Shown here: positions 34,361 through 42,010 of the stretch, in pieces
Position numbering within the stretch: position 1 is the first letter of the stretch
Layout of the letters: the number at the start of each line of letters is the position of its first letter
NCBI RefSeq assembly: GCF_023256195.1
Contig: NZ_JAGDWX010000004.1
Location: forward strand, 1-42,010
Reading direction: 5' to 3'
DNA: 42,010 nt
Source of the DNA: Acidithiobacillus sp.
GTDB taxonomy: Bacteria; Pseudomonadota; Gammaproteobacteria; Acidithiobacillales; Acidithiobacillaceae
Translations under genes and position numbers: made by a program
The notes under the pieces: generated by a model
Database searches by the model: none
Told to the model about the DNA's origin: nothing
What the model saw: the letters and a program-made list of their open reading frames with translations, nothing else

Positions 34361-35686
34361 TCACAGAATATATCGTGAGAGATCCTCGTTGGCGGCAAGA
34401 TCGCCCAGGCGCGCGTTCACGTAATCGGTATCGATGGTGATATCGCCAATACTGGCGTCGGGCGCGCGAAAGGCAAGATCCTCCAGCAGACGCTCCATCA
34501 CCGTGTGCAGGCGTCGGGCACCGATGTTTTCCACACCCTCGTTTACCTGCTGGGCGATCTCGGCGATGCGACGGATCCCGCCTTCGGTAAAGTTGAGCCG
34601 CACCCCATCCGCCGCCAACAGGGCGGTGTACTGGCGCACCAGGGCGTTTTCCGGCTCGCGCAGGATGCGCTCCAGATCGGCGGCGCCGAGGGGCTGCAGT
34701 TCCACGCGAATGGGCAAGCGACCCTGCAGTTCGGGAATGAGGTCCGAGGGTTTGCTCAGATGAAAAGCCCCGGAGGCGATGAAGAGGATGTGGTCGGTCT
34801 TGACCACACCGTAGCGGGTGCTGACATTGGACCCCTCCACCAGAGGCAGCAGATCCCGCTGCACCCCCTCGCGGGAGATGTCCGGGCCACTCTGGGCGTT
34901 GCTGCGGGAGGTGACCTTGTCGATCTCGTCGATGAAGACGATGCCGTCCGCCTGCAGGCGCTCCAGGGCGATACTGCGCACTTCGTCTTCGTTCACCAGT
35001 TTGGCGGCTTCCTCATCGCGCAGCAGGGGACGTGCCTCGGCCACCTTCAGCCTGCGGCTTTGCTGGTTCTGCGGCGCCATGCGGGCGAAGAGATCGCGCA
35101 ACTGTGCGCCCATCTCCTCCATGCCAGGGGGTGCCATGAACTCCACGCCGGGACCCTTGCTGGCGCGGATCTCGATTTCGATCTCCTTGTCGTCCAGCTT
35201 GCCTTCGCGCAGCATCTTGCGAAACTTCTGCCGGGTGTTCTCGTCCTGCCGCGGCAGGCTCACGTCTCGTGGCCCCGGTAGGAGGGCGTCGAGGATGCGC
35301 TCTTCCGCCAGTTCCTCGGCGCGCAGGCTCACCGCCTGCTGGCGCTCACTGCGCACCAGATTGACGGCGATTTCGGCCAGGTCACGGATGATGGCCTCCA
35401 CGTCCTTGCCGACGTAGCCCACTTCCGTGAACTTGGTGGCCTCCACCTTGATGAAAGGAGCTTTGGCCAGTTGCGCCAGACGGCGCGCGATCTCGGTCTT
35501 GCCGACCCCCGTCGGACCGATCATGAGGATGTTCTTGGGGGTGATCTCGGCGCGCAGGTCGCCGGCCACCTGCGCGCGCCGCCAGCGATTGCGCAGGGCA
35601 ACGGCGACCGCCCGTTTTGCCTCGTCCTGGCCGACGATGAACTTGTCCAGCTCCTGGACGATCTCCCGTGGAGTCATTTCACGCAT
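34361..35686 (-). CDS. hslU: ATP-dependent protease ATPase subunit HslU
   Basis: 441 residues from the ATG at 35686 ([20 protein letters not shown]); the longer open frame upstream is the hslV shadow. AAA+ unfoldase: Walker [16 protein letters not shown], pore loop GYVGKDVE, Walker [10 protein letters not shown], arginine-finger region [16 protein letters not shown], sensor 2 near [18 protein letters not shown], and C-terminal DLSRYIL tail that docks in HslV. The I domain (about 110-240) is normal. Two bases separate it from hslV. Confidence 0.97.
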   Translation of the reverse strand: MREMTPREIVQELDKFIVGQDEAKRAVAVALRNRWRRAQVAGDLRAEITPKNILMIGPTGVGKTEIARRLAQLAKAPFIKVEATKFTEVGYVGKDVEAIIRDLAEIAVNLVRSERQQAVSLRAEELAEERILDALLPGPRDVSLPRQDENTRQKFRKMLREGKLDDKEIEIEIRASKGPGVEFMAPPGMEEMGAQLRDLFARMAPQNQQSRRLKVAEARPLLRDEEAAKLVNEDEVRSIALERLQADGIVFIDEIDKVTSRSNAQSGPDISREGVQRDLLPLVEGSNVSTRYGVVKTDHILFIASGAFHLSKPSDLIPELQGRLPIRVELQPLGAADLERILREPENALVRQYTALLAADGVRLNFTEGGIRRIAEIAQQVNEGVENIGARRLHTVMERLLEDLAFRAPDASIGDITIDTDYVNARLGDLAANEDLSRYIL

Positions 35687-35688
35687 GC

Positions 35689-36231
35689 TCACGACAATTC
35701 CTCGACGCTGTGTTGCTGATTGGTGTAGATGCAGATGTCGGCGGCAATGGCCAAGGCGCGCTCGGCGATCTGCCGTGCCGAGAGCTCGCTGTGCTCCAGC
35801 AGGGCGCGAGCAGCGGCCAGGGCGTAGGGCCCGCCAGAGCCGATGGCGATGATGCCGTATTCCGGCTCGAGGACGTCGCCCTGGCCGGTCAGAATCAGGC
35901 TCTGCTGACGATCCGCCACGGCCAGCATGGCCTCCAGGCGACGCAGCACCCGATCCGTACGCCATTCTTTTGCGAGCTCCACCGCCGCTTTTGCCAGTTG
36001 TCCCGGATGCGCCTTGAGCTTGGCCTCGAAGCGTTCCAGCAGGGTGAAGGCATCGGCCGTGGCACCGGCAAAGCCCACCAGGACCTCCGCCTCCAGACGG
36101 CGCACCTTGCGTGCATTGGCCTTCATCACCGTATTGCCGAAGGTTACTTGGCCGTCGCCCGCCATCACTACGTTCTGCCCGCGGCGCACGGACAGAATGG
36201 TCGTACCGTGCAGATCCAGTACCTGAGACAT
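35689..36231 (-). CDS. hslV: ATP-dependent protease peptidase subunit HslV
   Basis: 180 residues from the ATG at 36231, which has AGGAGG seven bases upstream and overlaps the xerC stop by one base. Threonine protease related to the proteasome beta subunit. The catalytic Thr is expected at Thr10 ([11 protein letters not shown]), so nine residues (MSQVLDLHG) precede it, unlike the E. coli form that needs only Met removal. [18 protein letters not shown] and [19 protein letters not shown] are family blocks; [19 protein letters not shown] completes the site. Confidence 0.96.
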   Translation of the reverse strand: MSQVLDLHGTTILSVRRGQNVVMAGDGQVTFGNTVMKANARKVRRLEAEVLVGFAGATADAFTLLERFEAKLKAHPGQLAKAAVELAKEWRTDRVLRRLEAMLAVADRQQSLILTGQGDVLEPEYGIIAIGSGGPYALAAARALLEHSELSARQIAERALAIAADICIYTNQQHSVEELS

Positions 36232-37184
36232 CAGCAATCCTCCTTGGGGCTCTGCTTGGGCGATGTACGATGGGCGCGCGGGTGGGCGCTGTCGTAGACG
36301 GCGGCCAGATGTTGGTGGTCCAGGTGGGTATAGATGGCCGTGGTGGCGATGCCGGCGTGCCCCAGAAAATCCTGGACGGCGCGCAAGTCGCCACTGGACT
36401 GTAGCAGATGGCTGGCTGCACTGTGACGCAGGGCATGGGGGTGCAGCGCCTGACCGAGCCGGTCGCGTCCCCAGCGATCGACGATGCGTTGCACGCTGCG
36501 GACCGTCAGTCGCCCACCGCGCTGATTGAGAAAGAGCGCCGTGGTTCCGGTAGCCGCCAGCGTCGCGCGCAGGGGCAGGTATGCCCGCAGTGCGGCCCGT
36601 GCCGCCTGGCCTACCGGCACCATCCGCTCCTTGCCACCTTTGCCGGAGACCCGCAACCAGGCACCGGCAAGATCCAAGTGGTCCAGATCGATGGCGACCA
36701 GCTCCGACACACGCAGGGCGCTGGAATAGAGCAGTTCCAGCATGGCCCGATCGCGGGCTTGGGCGAGCCCCGCCTGCCGTTCAGGCGTTGTGGCAGCCTG
36801 CCCGGAGGGTGGGAGCGGTACGTTCAGCAACTGCTGCGCCTGGTCCACCGTGAGCCAGTCCGGAAAGTGCTGCTCGAGCTTCGGCAGGCGCAGGTGCTGG
36901 CTGGGATCGATTAGCGAAGGGTGCTGGCGCTGCAGGTAGCGATAGAGTGCGCGCAAGGCCGCAAAACGCCGCCGCAGACTGCGAATGGCTACCCCCCGCG
37001 CCCGCTCCCGCCGGAGGAAGTGGCGCAGATGCTCCGGCTGCACTGCCTCGATATCGACGATCCCTCGTTCCGCCAGGAAATCCCGCCACAGCTTGAGATC
37101 GGCGCGATAGGCAGCTGCACTGGCGGCGCGGTAGGCCTGGGTCAGATGCCCATCGAAGTCCGCAAGCACCCGATCTAGGCGCAC
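36231..37184 (-). CDS. xerC: Tyrosine recombinase XerC
   Basis: 317 residues from GTG 37184, overlapping the DUF484 stop. Resolves chromosome dimers at dif with XerD. N-terminal SAM-like domain ([20 protein letters not shown]). Catalytic residues: Arg158 (SALRVSEL), Lys182 (SGKGGKER), His250 and Arg253 (HPHALRH), His276 (LGHAG), Tyr285 (IYTHLD). A 20-residue Pro/Gln-rich insert (about 124-141) lies before the catalytic domain. XerC rather than XerD because of the dapF-DUF484 neighbours, as in E. coli. Confidence 0.95.
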   Translation of the reverse strand: MRLDRVLADFDGHLTQAYRAASAAAYRADLKLWRDFLAERGIVDIEAVQPEHLRHFLRRERARGVAIRSLRRRFAALRALYRYLQRQHPSLIDPSQHLRLPKLEQHFPDWLTVDQAQQLLNVPLPPSGQAATTPERQAGLAQARDRAMLELLYSSALRVSELVAIDLDHLDLAGAWLRVSGKGGKERMVPVGQAARAALRAYLPLRATLAATGTTALFLNQRGGRLTVRSVQRIVDRWGRDRLGQALHPHALRHSAASHLLQSSGDLRAVQDFLGHAGIATTAIYTHLDHQHLAAVYDSAHPRAHRTSPKQSPKEDC

Positions 37185-37885
37185 GACGGTTCCTCGCCCT
37201 TTCCCCCAAGGGGTGGCAGCGTGCAGCGATCCAGGGCCGCGCTTACCAGTCGGCCGATCTGCTCCAACAGATCGCTGCCCGTGTCGGCCCCATAGCGGTC
37301 CGGGTGCTGACTGCCCAGCACGATGCCGCCGCTGAGACAGCTCCCCTCCAGCGGGATGATGGCAAAGGAGCGCAGGCCTGCACCGGGCGCCTCGAAGAGT
37401 TGTCGACGCAGGTCTGGGTGCAGTTCGAGTCCCGTGCGAGCGCCGGCAACGGCCATGGCCAGCAGTGGTCGACGCAGTTCCGGCTCCAGTTCTGCCGACT
37501 CCTGCACTGGGAAATCGCTGCGCGCCACCAGCCAGGCCTGCTGTTCCACCTGAAAGACCTCCCTCAGATGACGCCGCGTGAGCGCTACCACCTCGATACA
37601 GTCGCGGGCTCGCAGAAGGGCCATGGCCAGGTCGCCGAGGTGGCGCGCCAGCACCGCATTTTGCTGCGCCGCGCCCAAGAGTGCTGCGATGCGCTGCTGC
37701 AGCAAGGCCTTCTCCTGACGCAGGGCCTGCACTTGTCGCTCCAGCAGGGAACTCGCCGACCCCAGCCCCAGGTGGGGCAGGGTGATTTCCGTGAGCAAGG
37801 CCTCCTCGGTCCACAGGAACTCCGGGTGTTTGCGTAAAAAAGCCCGTACCTGCTCCGCTTCCTCGTCCTGCCGCGTTTCTGTCAT
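37175..37885 (-). CDS. DUF484 GAF-like protein
   Basis: 236 residues from the ATG at 37885, which overlaps the dapF stop as ATGA (a TTG seven codons earlier is weaker). N-terminal [12 protein letters not shown] is the DUF484 signature, followed by a coiled-coil ([20 protein letters not shown]) and a GAF-like sensor domain (about 90-225; [18 protein letters not shown]). Conserved between dapF and xerC in many proteobacteria; no biochemical role established. Confidence 0.93.
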   Translation of the reverse strand: MTETRQDEEAEQVRAFLRKHPEFLWTEEALLTEITLPHLGLGSASSLLERQVQALRQEKALLQQRIAALLGAAQQNAVLARHLGDLAMALLRARDCIEVVALTRRHLREVFQVEQQAWLVARSDFPVQESAELEPELRRPLLAMAVAGARTGLELHPDLRRQLFEAPGAGLRSFAIIPLEGSCLSGGIVLGSQHPDRYGADTGSDLLEQIGRLVSAALDRCTLPPLGGKGEEPSCA

Positions 37886-38754
37886 ATGGACTCCAAGCCC
37901 TGCCAAATGCCGTCGAAAAGCACCCGCGCAGGACCCGTCATCTGCAGGTGCTGCCCGGGGCCGGGCCAGCGAATCTCCAGGGAACCTCCCGGCAGGTCGA
38001 CGCGCACCTCCTCCCCCAACGCGCCCCAGCCGCGCCCCGCCACTACCGCGGCACAGGCGTTGCTGCCACAGGCAAGCGTCTCGCCGGCGCCCCGCTCCCA
38101 GGTGCGCAGCCGGATCTCCCGCGGACTCACAATCTCCAGAAAGCCCACATTGGTGCGCTCCGGAAAGGCCGGATGACGCTCCAGGAGCGGCCCCAGTGCC
38201 GCCACCGGTGCTGCCTCCACGTCCGCGACCCGGATCAGAGCGTGGGGATTACCCATGCCGACGGCAGCGAACTCGACCCTGCCCGACTCCAACTCTAGGC
38301 AGTAGTCGGTGGCAGGTGCCGGCGCGGCAAAGGGGATACGCGCAGGATCCAGACGCGGTACGCCCATGTCCACGGTCACCAGACCGTCGTCGTGCACCTG
38401 CAGTTGCAGCGGCCCGGAGGCGGTCTCTACCCGGATGCTGCTTTTGTCCGTGAGCCCGGCTCGGCGAACGAAAACGGCAAAACAGCGGGCGCCATTGCCG
38501 CACTGTCCCACCTCGCTGCCGTCGGCGTTGAAGATGCGGTAGCGGAAATCGGCACCGGGGCTGGTTGCCGGCTCGACGAGCAGGATCTGATCGCAGCCTA
38601 TCCCATAGTGACGGTCGGCAATGCGGCGACAACTCAGGGGGTCCAGAGAAAAGTCCTGGCGCACACCATCCAGGACCACGAAGTCATTGCCCAAACCCTC
38701 CATTTTGGTGAAGGGCCAGGTGCGTTGTAGCAGAGTCGGGTAGTCCTGGGGCAT
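37882..38754 (-). CDS. dapF: Diaminopimelate epimerase
   Basis: 290 residues. Converts LL- to meso-diaminopimelate for lysine and peptidoglycan. Catalytic cysteines Cys85 ([11 protein letters not shown]) and Cys229 ([10 protein letters not shown]) are present; [16 protein letters not shown] starts the first half and GMGNPHALI joins the halves. About 12 residues longer at the N-terminus than E. coli DapF. Heads the dapF-DUF484-xerC-hslV-hslU group; three tandem 11-bp repeats lie just upstream. Confidence 0.97.
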   Translation of the reverse strand: MPQDYPTLLQRTWPFTKMEGLGNDFVVLDGVRQDFSLDPLSCRRIADRHYGIGCDQILLVEPATSPGADFRYRIFNADGSEVGQCGNGARCFAVFVRRAGLTDKSSIRVETASGPLQLQVHDDGLVTVDMGVPRLDPARIPFAAPAPATDYCLELESGRVEFAAVGMGNPHALIRVADVEAAPVAALGPLLERHPAFPERTNVGFLEIVSPREIRLRTWERGAGETLACGSNACAAVVAGRGWGALGEEVRVDLPGGSLEIRWPGPGQHLQMTGPARVLFDGIWQGLESI

Positions 38755-38779
38755 GATCGGAGTCTAGCAACGTCGCGCC

Positions 38780-38812
38780 AGTCTGCCCAGAGTCTGCCCA
38801 AAGTCTGCCGAC
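38780..38812 (-). repeat. Three tandem 11-bp repeats upstream of dapF
   Basis: AGTCTGCCCAG, AGTCTGCCCAA and AGTCTGCCGAC follow each other without gap, 26-58 bases before the dapF start. The shared core on the transcribed strand is GGCAGACT. Could bind a regulator once per helical turn, or be a replication-slippage product. Confidence 0.6.
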
Positions 38813-38911
38813 TCCCCCCCACGCACGCTTGCAATCCTGAGGGCATACGGGCCCGCGGCAGTCCCGACACGTTCGGCCTTGAACCTGGTGGTGCTCTGTC
38901 CTATGGTTAAA

Positions 38912-38925
38912 ACCGACCGGACGGT
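38912..38925. promoter_or_regulatory. TetR-like palindromic operator candidate
   Basis: ACCGACC-GGACGGT is a 14-base palindrome with one mismatched pair, close to the ACCGACCGGTCGGT type bound by TetR-family repressors. It lies 31-45 bases before the presumed TTG start of the dehydrogenase gene. No regulator gene is nearby. Confidence 0.35.
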
Positions 38926-38956
38926 ATCACAAGGGCTGTGGCAAGGGGGGTTGATC

Positions 38957-39865
38957 TTGAAACTGGGTTTTCTGGGACTGGGACGAATGGGTTCGGGAAT
39001 GGCTGCACGCCTCTTGACGGTGGCGCCAGACCTGAAGGTCTACAACCGCAGTGCCACGGCGACACGGCCCCTGGCGGATCGGGGTGCGACCGTCGTCCAG
39101 AGCATTGCCGATTTTGGCGACTGCGATCTGGTTTTCACCATGGTGGCGGACGACAGCGCCGAACGCGACCTGAGCCTGGGATCGGGGGGCCTGGCGCAGA
39201 CGCTGCCCGCCGGCGCCATCCATGTGGCCTGCAGCACCATCAGCGTGGACTGTGCGCGGGCTTTGGATGCGGCCCATCGCGAGCACGGCCAGTCCTACCT
39301 GTCCATGCCCGTCTTCGGTCGACCCGATGCGGCTGCGGCGGGCAAGCTCTTTCTGGTGGCGGCGGGGCCAGCCGAGATCTTTGCGGCCATCGCTCCCTAT
39401 CGCGAGCGTTTGGGGCAGCGCAGTTTCCACCTCGGCGAGCGACCGGAGCAGGCCAATCTCGTAAAGCTGAGCGGCAACTACCTCATCGCCACGGTCATCG
39501 AATCCCTCGGCGAGGCCATGGCCTTGGTGGAGAAGGGCGGTATCGACCGCCATGCCTATCTGGAGTTGCTCACCGGCACGCTCTTCGACGCACCGGTCTA
39601 TCGCAACTACGGCAAGCTCATCGCCGACCGCCAGCAGCGACCGGCGGGTTTCGCGCTTCCTCTGGCACAGAAAGATCTGCGCCTGGTCATGGCCGCGGCA
39701 GAGGATTTGGCCGTGCCCTTGCCCTTCAGTGGACCGTTGCGCGACCGCTTCTTGCAACTGGCTGCCCAGGGCCATGGAGATCTGGACTGGTCGGCGCTCG
39801 GGGTGGGTGCTGCGCAGGCGGCCGGCCTGCCTGTCGTTCTGGGCGGGGACGAGCGGGAACCGTGA
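38957..39865 (+). CDS. NAD(P)-dependent beta-hydroxyacid dehydrogenase family protein
   Basis: 302 residues from TTG 38957, chosen because AGGGGGG lies six bases before it and the protein then begins MKLGFLGLGRMGSGMAARLL, the usual Rossmann start; the frame is open upstream. 3-Hydroxyisobutyrate dehydrogenase superfamily. SMPVFGRPDAAAAGKL replaces the DAPVSGG block of classical members and marks the VFGRP subgroup. Catalytic Lys and Asn are in NLVKLSGNYLI. Substrate not predictable. Likely cotranscribed with the SDR 54 bases downstream. Confidence 0.88.
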   Translation: MKLGFLGLGRMGSGMAARLLTVAPDLKVYNRSATATRPLADRGATVVQSIADFGDCDLVFTMVADDSAERDLSLGSGGLAQTLPAGAIHVACSTISVDCARALDAAHREHGQSYLSMPVFGRPDAAAAGKLFLVAAGPAEIFAAIAPYRERLGQRSFHLGERPEQANLVKLSGNYLIATVIESLGEAMALVEKGGIDRHAYLELLTGTLFDAPVYRNYGKLIADRQQRPAGFALPLAQKDLRLVMAAAEDLAVPLPFSGPLRDRFLQLAAQGHGDLDWSALGVGAAQAAGLPVVLGGDEREP

Positions 39866-39919
39866 GCGCCCAGAGCAGCCACAGGACGGAGAATTTTATC
39901 CCAGACGGAGGGTAGGGTT

Positions 39920-40654
39920 ATGCAGATGCAGGATCTCAGAGGCAAGGTTGCCGTCGTTACCGGAGCATCCAGCGGTATCGGTGTGGCAGCTGCGCGTCTT
40001 CTGGCGGCGGAGGGGGTACGGGTGGTCCTGGCGGCGCGACGACGCGACCGACTGGAGGCCCTTGCCCATGAGCTTGGTGAAGCGGCGCTGGTGGTGCCCA
40101 CGGACATGCGCGATCCGCAGGCCATAGCTCGGCTCTTCGCCGAGGTCCAAGGGCACTATGGCGGCCTCGATCTGCTCTTCAACAATGCTGGCCTCGGCTA
40201 TCACGGTCCCTTTGCCGAGAGCGACCCCGATGAATGGCGCGAGACCATAGAGGTCAACCTCTACGGGGTACTGCACTGCACCCGGGCAGCGCTACCCCTC
40301 CTGCGCGGGCGCCCGGGCGCCATGATATCGACGGTGTCCAGCGTTGGCGGTCGCTACGGCCTGCCCGGCTGGTCTGTCTACAATGCCACCAAGTTCGCGG
40401 TGGTGGGCTTCCACGATGCCCTGCGCAAGGAGCTGGGACCCGAAGGCATTCGCGTCGCCCTCATCGAGCCCGGCGCGGTGTGGACGGAGTGGGGCTTCAA
40501 GGTGCCGGAGGAAGCCATGCGTCAACGGCGACAAGAGCTGGACGCCCTGCACCCGGAGGATGTAGCCCAGGCGCTGGTGTACAGCTTTGCCCAGCCGCCG
40601 CACGTGCTCGTCGAAGAAATCCTGGTGCGCCCGGTCAAGCAAGTCGTCCCCTGA
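39920..40654 (+). CDS. Short-chain dehydrogenase/reductase
   Basis: 244 residues, classical SDR. Cofactor loop TGASSGIG (14-21) followed by Arg40-Arg41-Arg42, favouring NADP. NNAG at 88-91 and the active-site set Ser141, Tyr154, Lys158 (YNATK) are complete. IEPGAVWTEWGF is the substrate-loop start. Ribosome site GAGGGTAGG before the ATG. Substrate unknown; pairing with the preceding dehydrogenase suggests a shared oxidoreductase role. Confidence 0.92.
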   Translation: MQMQDLRGKVAVVTGASSGIGVAAARLLAAEGVRVVLAARRRDRLEALAHELGEAALVVPTDMRDPQAIARLFAEVQGHYGGLDLLFNNAGLGYHGPFAESDPDEWRETIEVNLYGVLHCTRAALPLLRGRPGAMISTVSSVGGRYGLPGWSVYNATKFAVVGFHDALRKELGPEGIRVALIEPGAVWTEWGFKVPEEAMRQRRQELDALHPEDVAQALVYSFAQPPHVLVEEILVRPVKQVVP

Positions 40655-40666
40655 GGGAGCAGCCGC

Positions 40667-40900
40667 TCAGTGGCCCTCGGCGAGGCTCGCCACGGCACCG
40701 TTGTGGGCGTACTGGCAGGACATCGTTTTCTCGCGCTCCGGTTTTTCCCGACACCAGGCCAGCTCCTTGGCCGTTTGTGCGGGGTGATTCTGGTACCAGC
40801 CCTGGGTCTTGCCGCCGTAGGGGCCCTGCTTGAAAAACATGGGTGCCAGCGAGAGGATCACCACCAGCAGAGCGATGGCCGCGTATATCCATTTTTTCAT
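40667..40900 (-). CDS. Small membrane-anchored EexN-like protein
   Basis: 77 residues from the ATG at 40900 (GGGAGG seven bases upstream). N-terminal hydrophobic segment (KKWIYAAIALLVVILSLAPMF) and then WYQNHPAQTAKELAWCREKPE with a later SCQYAHNGAVAS: the spacing WYxxHPxxxxxxLxWCxxxP...CxxA resembles EexN entry-exclusion proteins and related small periplasmic proteins. Two Cys could pair. No conjugation genes are near, so exclusion is unlikely; function unknown. Confidence 0.7.
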   Translation of the reverse strand: MKKWIYAAIALLVVILSLAPMFFKQGPYGGKTQGWYQNHPAQTAKELAWCREKPEREKTMSCQYAHNGAVASLAEGH

Positions 40901-40936
40901 GGCCTAACCTCCCCAGATCGGGTTCCGTTTCCGCGT

Positions 40937-40954
40937 GTTCCAGTATAGTGGAAC
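40937..40954. promoter_or_regulatory. Palindrome overlapping a -10 of the EexN-like gene
   Basis: GTTCCA-N6-TGGAAC; on the minus strand the centre reads CTATAC, with TATACT as a -10 candidate. The site is 37 to 54 bases upstream of the start codon and could be an operator. Confidence 0.35.
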
Positions 40955-40993
40955 TCCCCCCGGTGAACCCAGGACCCAGACATCCACAGAAAC

Positions 40994-41017
40994 AAAAGGC
41001 CCGGAGAGAACCGGGCC
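40994..41017 (-). terminator. Rho-independent terminator of tRNA-Gln(CTG)
   Basis: Minus strand GGCCCGG-TTCTCT-CCGGGCC followed by TTTTGTTT. Perfect seven-pair stem and T-rich tail, 13 bases past the tRNA 3' end. Confidence 0.85.
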
Positions 41018-41029
41018 CGTTCGTGATCT

Positions 41030-41103
41030 TGGCTGGGGGACGTGGATTCGAACCACGGTTAGCGGAGTCAGAGTCCGCTGTCCTACCGCTAGACGATCCC
41101 CCA
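41030..41103 (-). tRNA. tRNA-Gln (anticodon CTG)
   Basis: Minus-strand cloverleaf: acceptor TGGGGGA/TCCCCCA, D arm GTCTAGCGGTAGGAC, anticodon stem GCGGA/TCCGC around CTCTGAC (anticodon CTG), T arm CGTGG-TTCGAAT-CCACG, discriminator G and CCA encoded. U1-A72 supports glutamine. Second Gln isoacceptor in the window; followed by its own terminator. Confidence 0.94.
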
Positions 41104-41249
41104 ATGAGGGGCAGAGCATAGCCAGCGGTGCCCGGATCTGTCAATCCTATCCCACCTATCCCAGCACGCCCGAACTCATCCGTGGAGCCCGCGCTCGGGA
41201 GGCTGGCGGCAGCCCCGAGGATCGTTGTAAAACAGATGTTGTGAAAATG

Positions 41250-41303
41250 TTGCAAAAGGGTTTGGGCGGTGCTATAACTTTCACCGTTGTACTTTAACAA
41301 CGG
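41250..41303 (+). promoter_or_regulatory. Porin promoter and 5' leader hairpin
   Basis: TTGCAA (41250-41255), exactly 17 bases, TATAAC (41273-41278): a strong sigma-70 match. Immediately at the predicted start point CCGTTGT (41284-41290) and ACAACGG (41297-41303) form a perfect seven-pair hairpin with loop ACTTTA. Three GTTG(T/C)-type repeats (41224, 41239, 41249) stand upstream or over the -35. Confidence 0.7.
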
Positions 41304-41323
41304 CTCATGAGGAGGAGCTTGTC

Positions 41324-42010
41324 ATGAAGAAGAATCTCGTAGCTTTCGCGGTTGCGGCGGCCGTTCTGGTACCCGGCATGGCCATGGCGGCGGATAGTTC
41401 CAACGCCGACACCGGTCCGGTCCTCTACGGCTATGCCCAGATCACCGGCAGTAATCAGTTTGGTACCCACGGTCCCGAGGGCCTCATCTTTGGCGCCCAC
41501 CGTATTCGTCTGGGCGTGAAGGGTGAGGCGGTACCCGGCGTCACCTATAATTTCCAGTACAAGTGGGACGGCGCCTATGTTACCAGTCCTCTCAATAAGA
41601 CGCTGGGTGTGAGCAATGTCCCCGGTTCCAGTTCCGGTGTGCAGGAAGCGGAAATCAACTTCGGCTTCATCCCAGCCCTGCAGCTGGAGGTGGGCAAGTT
41701 CCGCGTGCCCGTCGGCATGGAGCGGACCCAGTATAGCGGCAATAACCTGTGGTTCATCCAGCGTTCCATGAACCAGTCCCTGGGCGCTAATCGGAGCGCG
41801 GGTGCGGCCTTCCACAGCCCCGATGTCATGGGCACGGGCCTTTACTACAAGCTCGGTATCTTCGACAACCACTCTCTGGACGGCAACAATGCTTTCAATT
41901 CCGGGAATGTAGCGATTCCCTTCGGTGCCGGGCAGAGCGGTGTGGGTATGGCTCCGGTGGGTGGTGTGCTCTCCAACGGCAGTGGTCACTACCTTTTCGC
42001 CGGTATGCTG
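41324..42010 (+). CDS. Outer-membrane porin (OprO/OprP-like), N-terminal part
   Basis: The first 229 residues; the gene runs off the right edge. Strong ribosome site GAGGAGGAG ahead of the ATG. Signal peptide MKKNLVAFAVAAAVLVPGMAMA, cleaved before ADSSN. Alternating beta strands follow: VLYGYAQITGS, HRIRLGVKGEAV, TYNFQYKWD, and a long acidic to hydrophobic strand set AEINFGFIPALQLEVGKFRVPVG then NNLWFIQRSMNQSLG, typical of phosphate-selective porin O/P family proteins. Whether it is anion-selective cannot be judged from this part. Its strong promoter suggests an abundant protein. Confidence 0.88.
   Translation, partial: MKKNLVAFAVAAAVLVPGMAMAADSSNADTGPVLYGYAQITGSNQFGTHGPEGLIFGAHRIRLGVKGEAVPGVTYNFQYKWDGAYVTSPLNKTLGVSNVPGSSSGVQEAEINFGFIPALQLEVGKFRVPVGMERTQYSGNNLWFIQRSMNQSLGANRSAGAAFHSPDVMGTGLYYKLGIFDNHSLDGNNAFNSGNVAIPFGAGQSGVGMAPVGGVLSNGSGHYLFAGML

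Noticed and set aside
35687-36436. Long N-terminal extension of the hslU frame
   Set aside because: Covers hslV in another frame; HslU homology starts at [10 protein letters not shown].
36231-37184. Mobile-element integrase
   Set aside because: The tyrosine recombinase sits in the conserved dapF-DUF484-xerC order and matches XerC; no attachment sites or phage genes adjoin it or either tRNA.
40667-40900. Conjugative entry-exclusion system
   Set aside because: Only a single EexN-like protein; no transfer, relaxase or plasmid genes in the window.

Overview
This 42-kb window is a GC-rich, gene-dense chromosomal segment of a Gram-negative bacterium. It encodes LolB, TonB-receptor, RND-efflux and porin proteins, which imply an outer membrane. 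Gene orders such as lolB-ispE-tRNA(Gln)-prs divergent from hemA-prfA-prmC, ftsY-ftsE-ftsX-rpoH, and dapF-DUF484-xerC-hslV-hslU are typical of Gammaproteobacteria and Acidithiobacillia. My best guess from protein style and order is an Acidithiobacillus-like acidophile; this is inference, because no rRNA lies in the window. I see no CRISPR array, prophage, insertion sequence or integrase other than the housekeeping XerC.

Left part (1-6269): the 5' end of a cytochrome bd oxidase subunit I gene reads off the left edge. Then come pgi, a PBP5-family protein that has lost all three catalytic motifs, a class A penicillin-binding protein with an altered glycosyltransferase active site, and a one-helix membrane miniprotein. 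Next (6261-14190, minus strand) is a tightly overlapping six-gene unit: PepSY protein, OmpR-type regulator, sensor kinase, outer-membrane factor, membrane-fusion protein and RND permease. It is headed by an 11-bp-spaced direct repeat that looks like the regulator's own operator. A TonB-dependent receptor (14622-16982) is transcribed divergently behind four half-sites with exact 11-bp period that resemble tandem Pho boxes.

Middle (17077-28869): prs, tRNA-Gln(TTG), ispE, lolB and a TPR lipoprotein form one minus-strand group. Divergent from it is hemA-prfA-prmC-mutM plus a single dynamin-like GTPase. hemA has no ATG, GTG or TTG ahead of its conserved N-terminus and probably starts at ATT. A YfhL-type ferredoxin, coaD and rsmD follow on the minus strand.

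Right part (28898-42010): ftsY-ftsE-ftsX leads into rpoH, which has a sigma-32-like promoter over the ftsX stop codon and a coupled DsrE-like gene. An MscS-type channel follows, then the minus-strand dapF-DUF484-xerC-hslV-hslU operon. Last come a hydroxyisobutyrate-dehydrogenase-like gene with an SDR behind a TetR-like palindrome, a small EexN-like membrane protein, tRNA-Gln(CTG) with a clear terminator, and an outer-membrane porin running off the right edge.

Most of the window is housekeeping. The parts most likely to be new are the PBP5-family pseudoenzyme with its variant PBP1A partner, the Pho-box-like array on the receptor gene, the self-contained PepSY/two-component/RND operon whose permease mixes HAE- and HME-type relay residues, the ATT-start hemA, and the lone dynamin-like GTPase.
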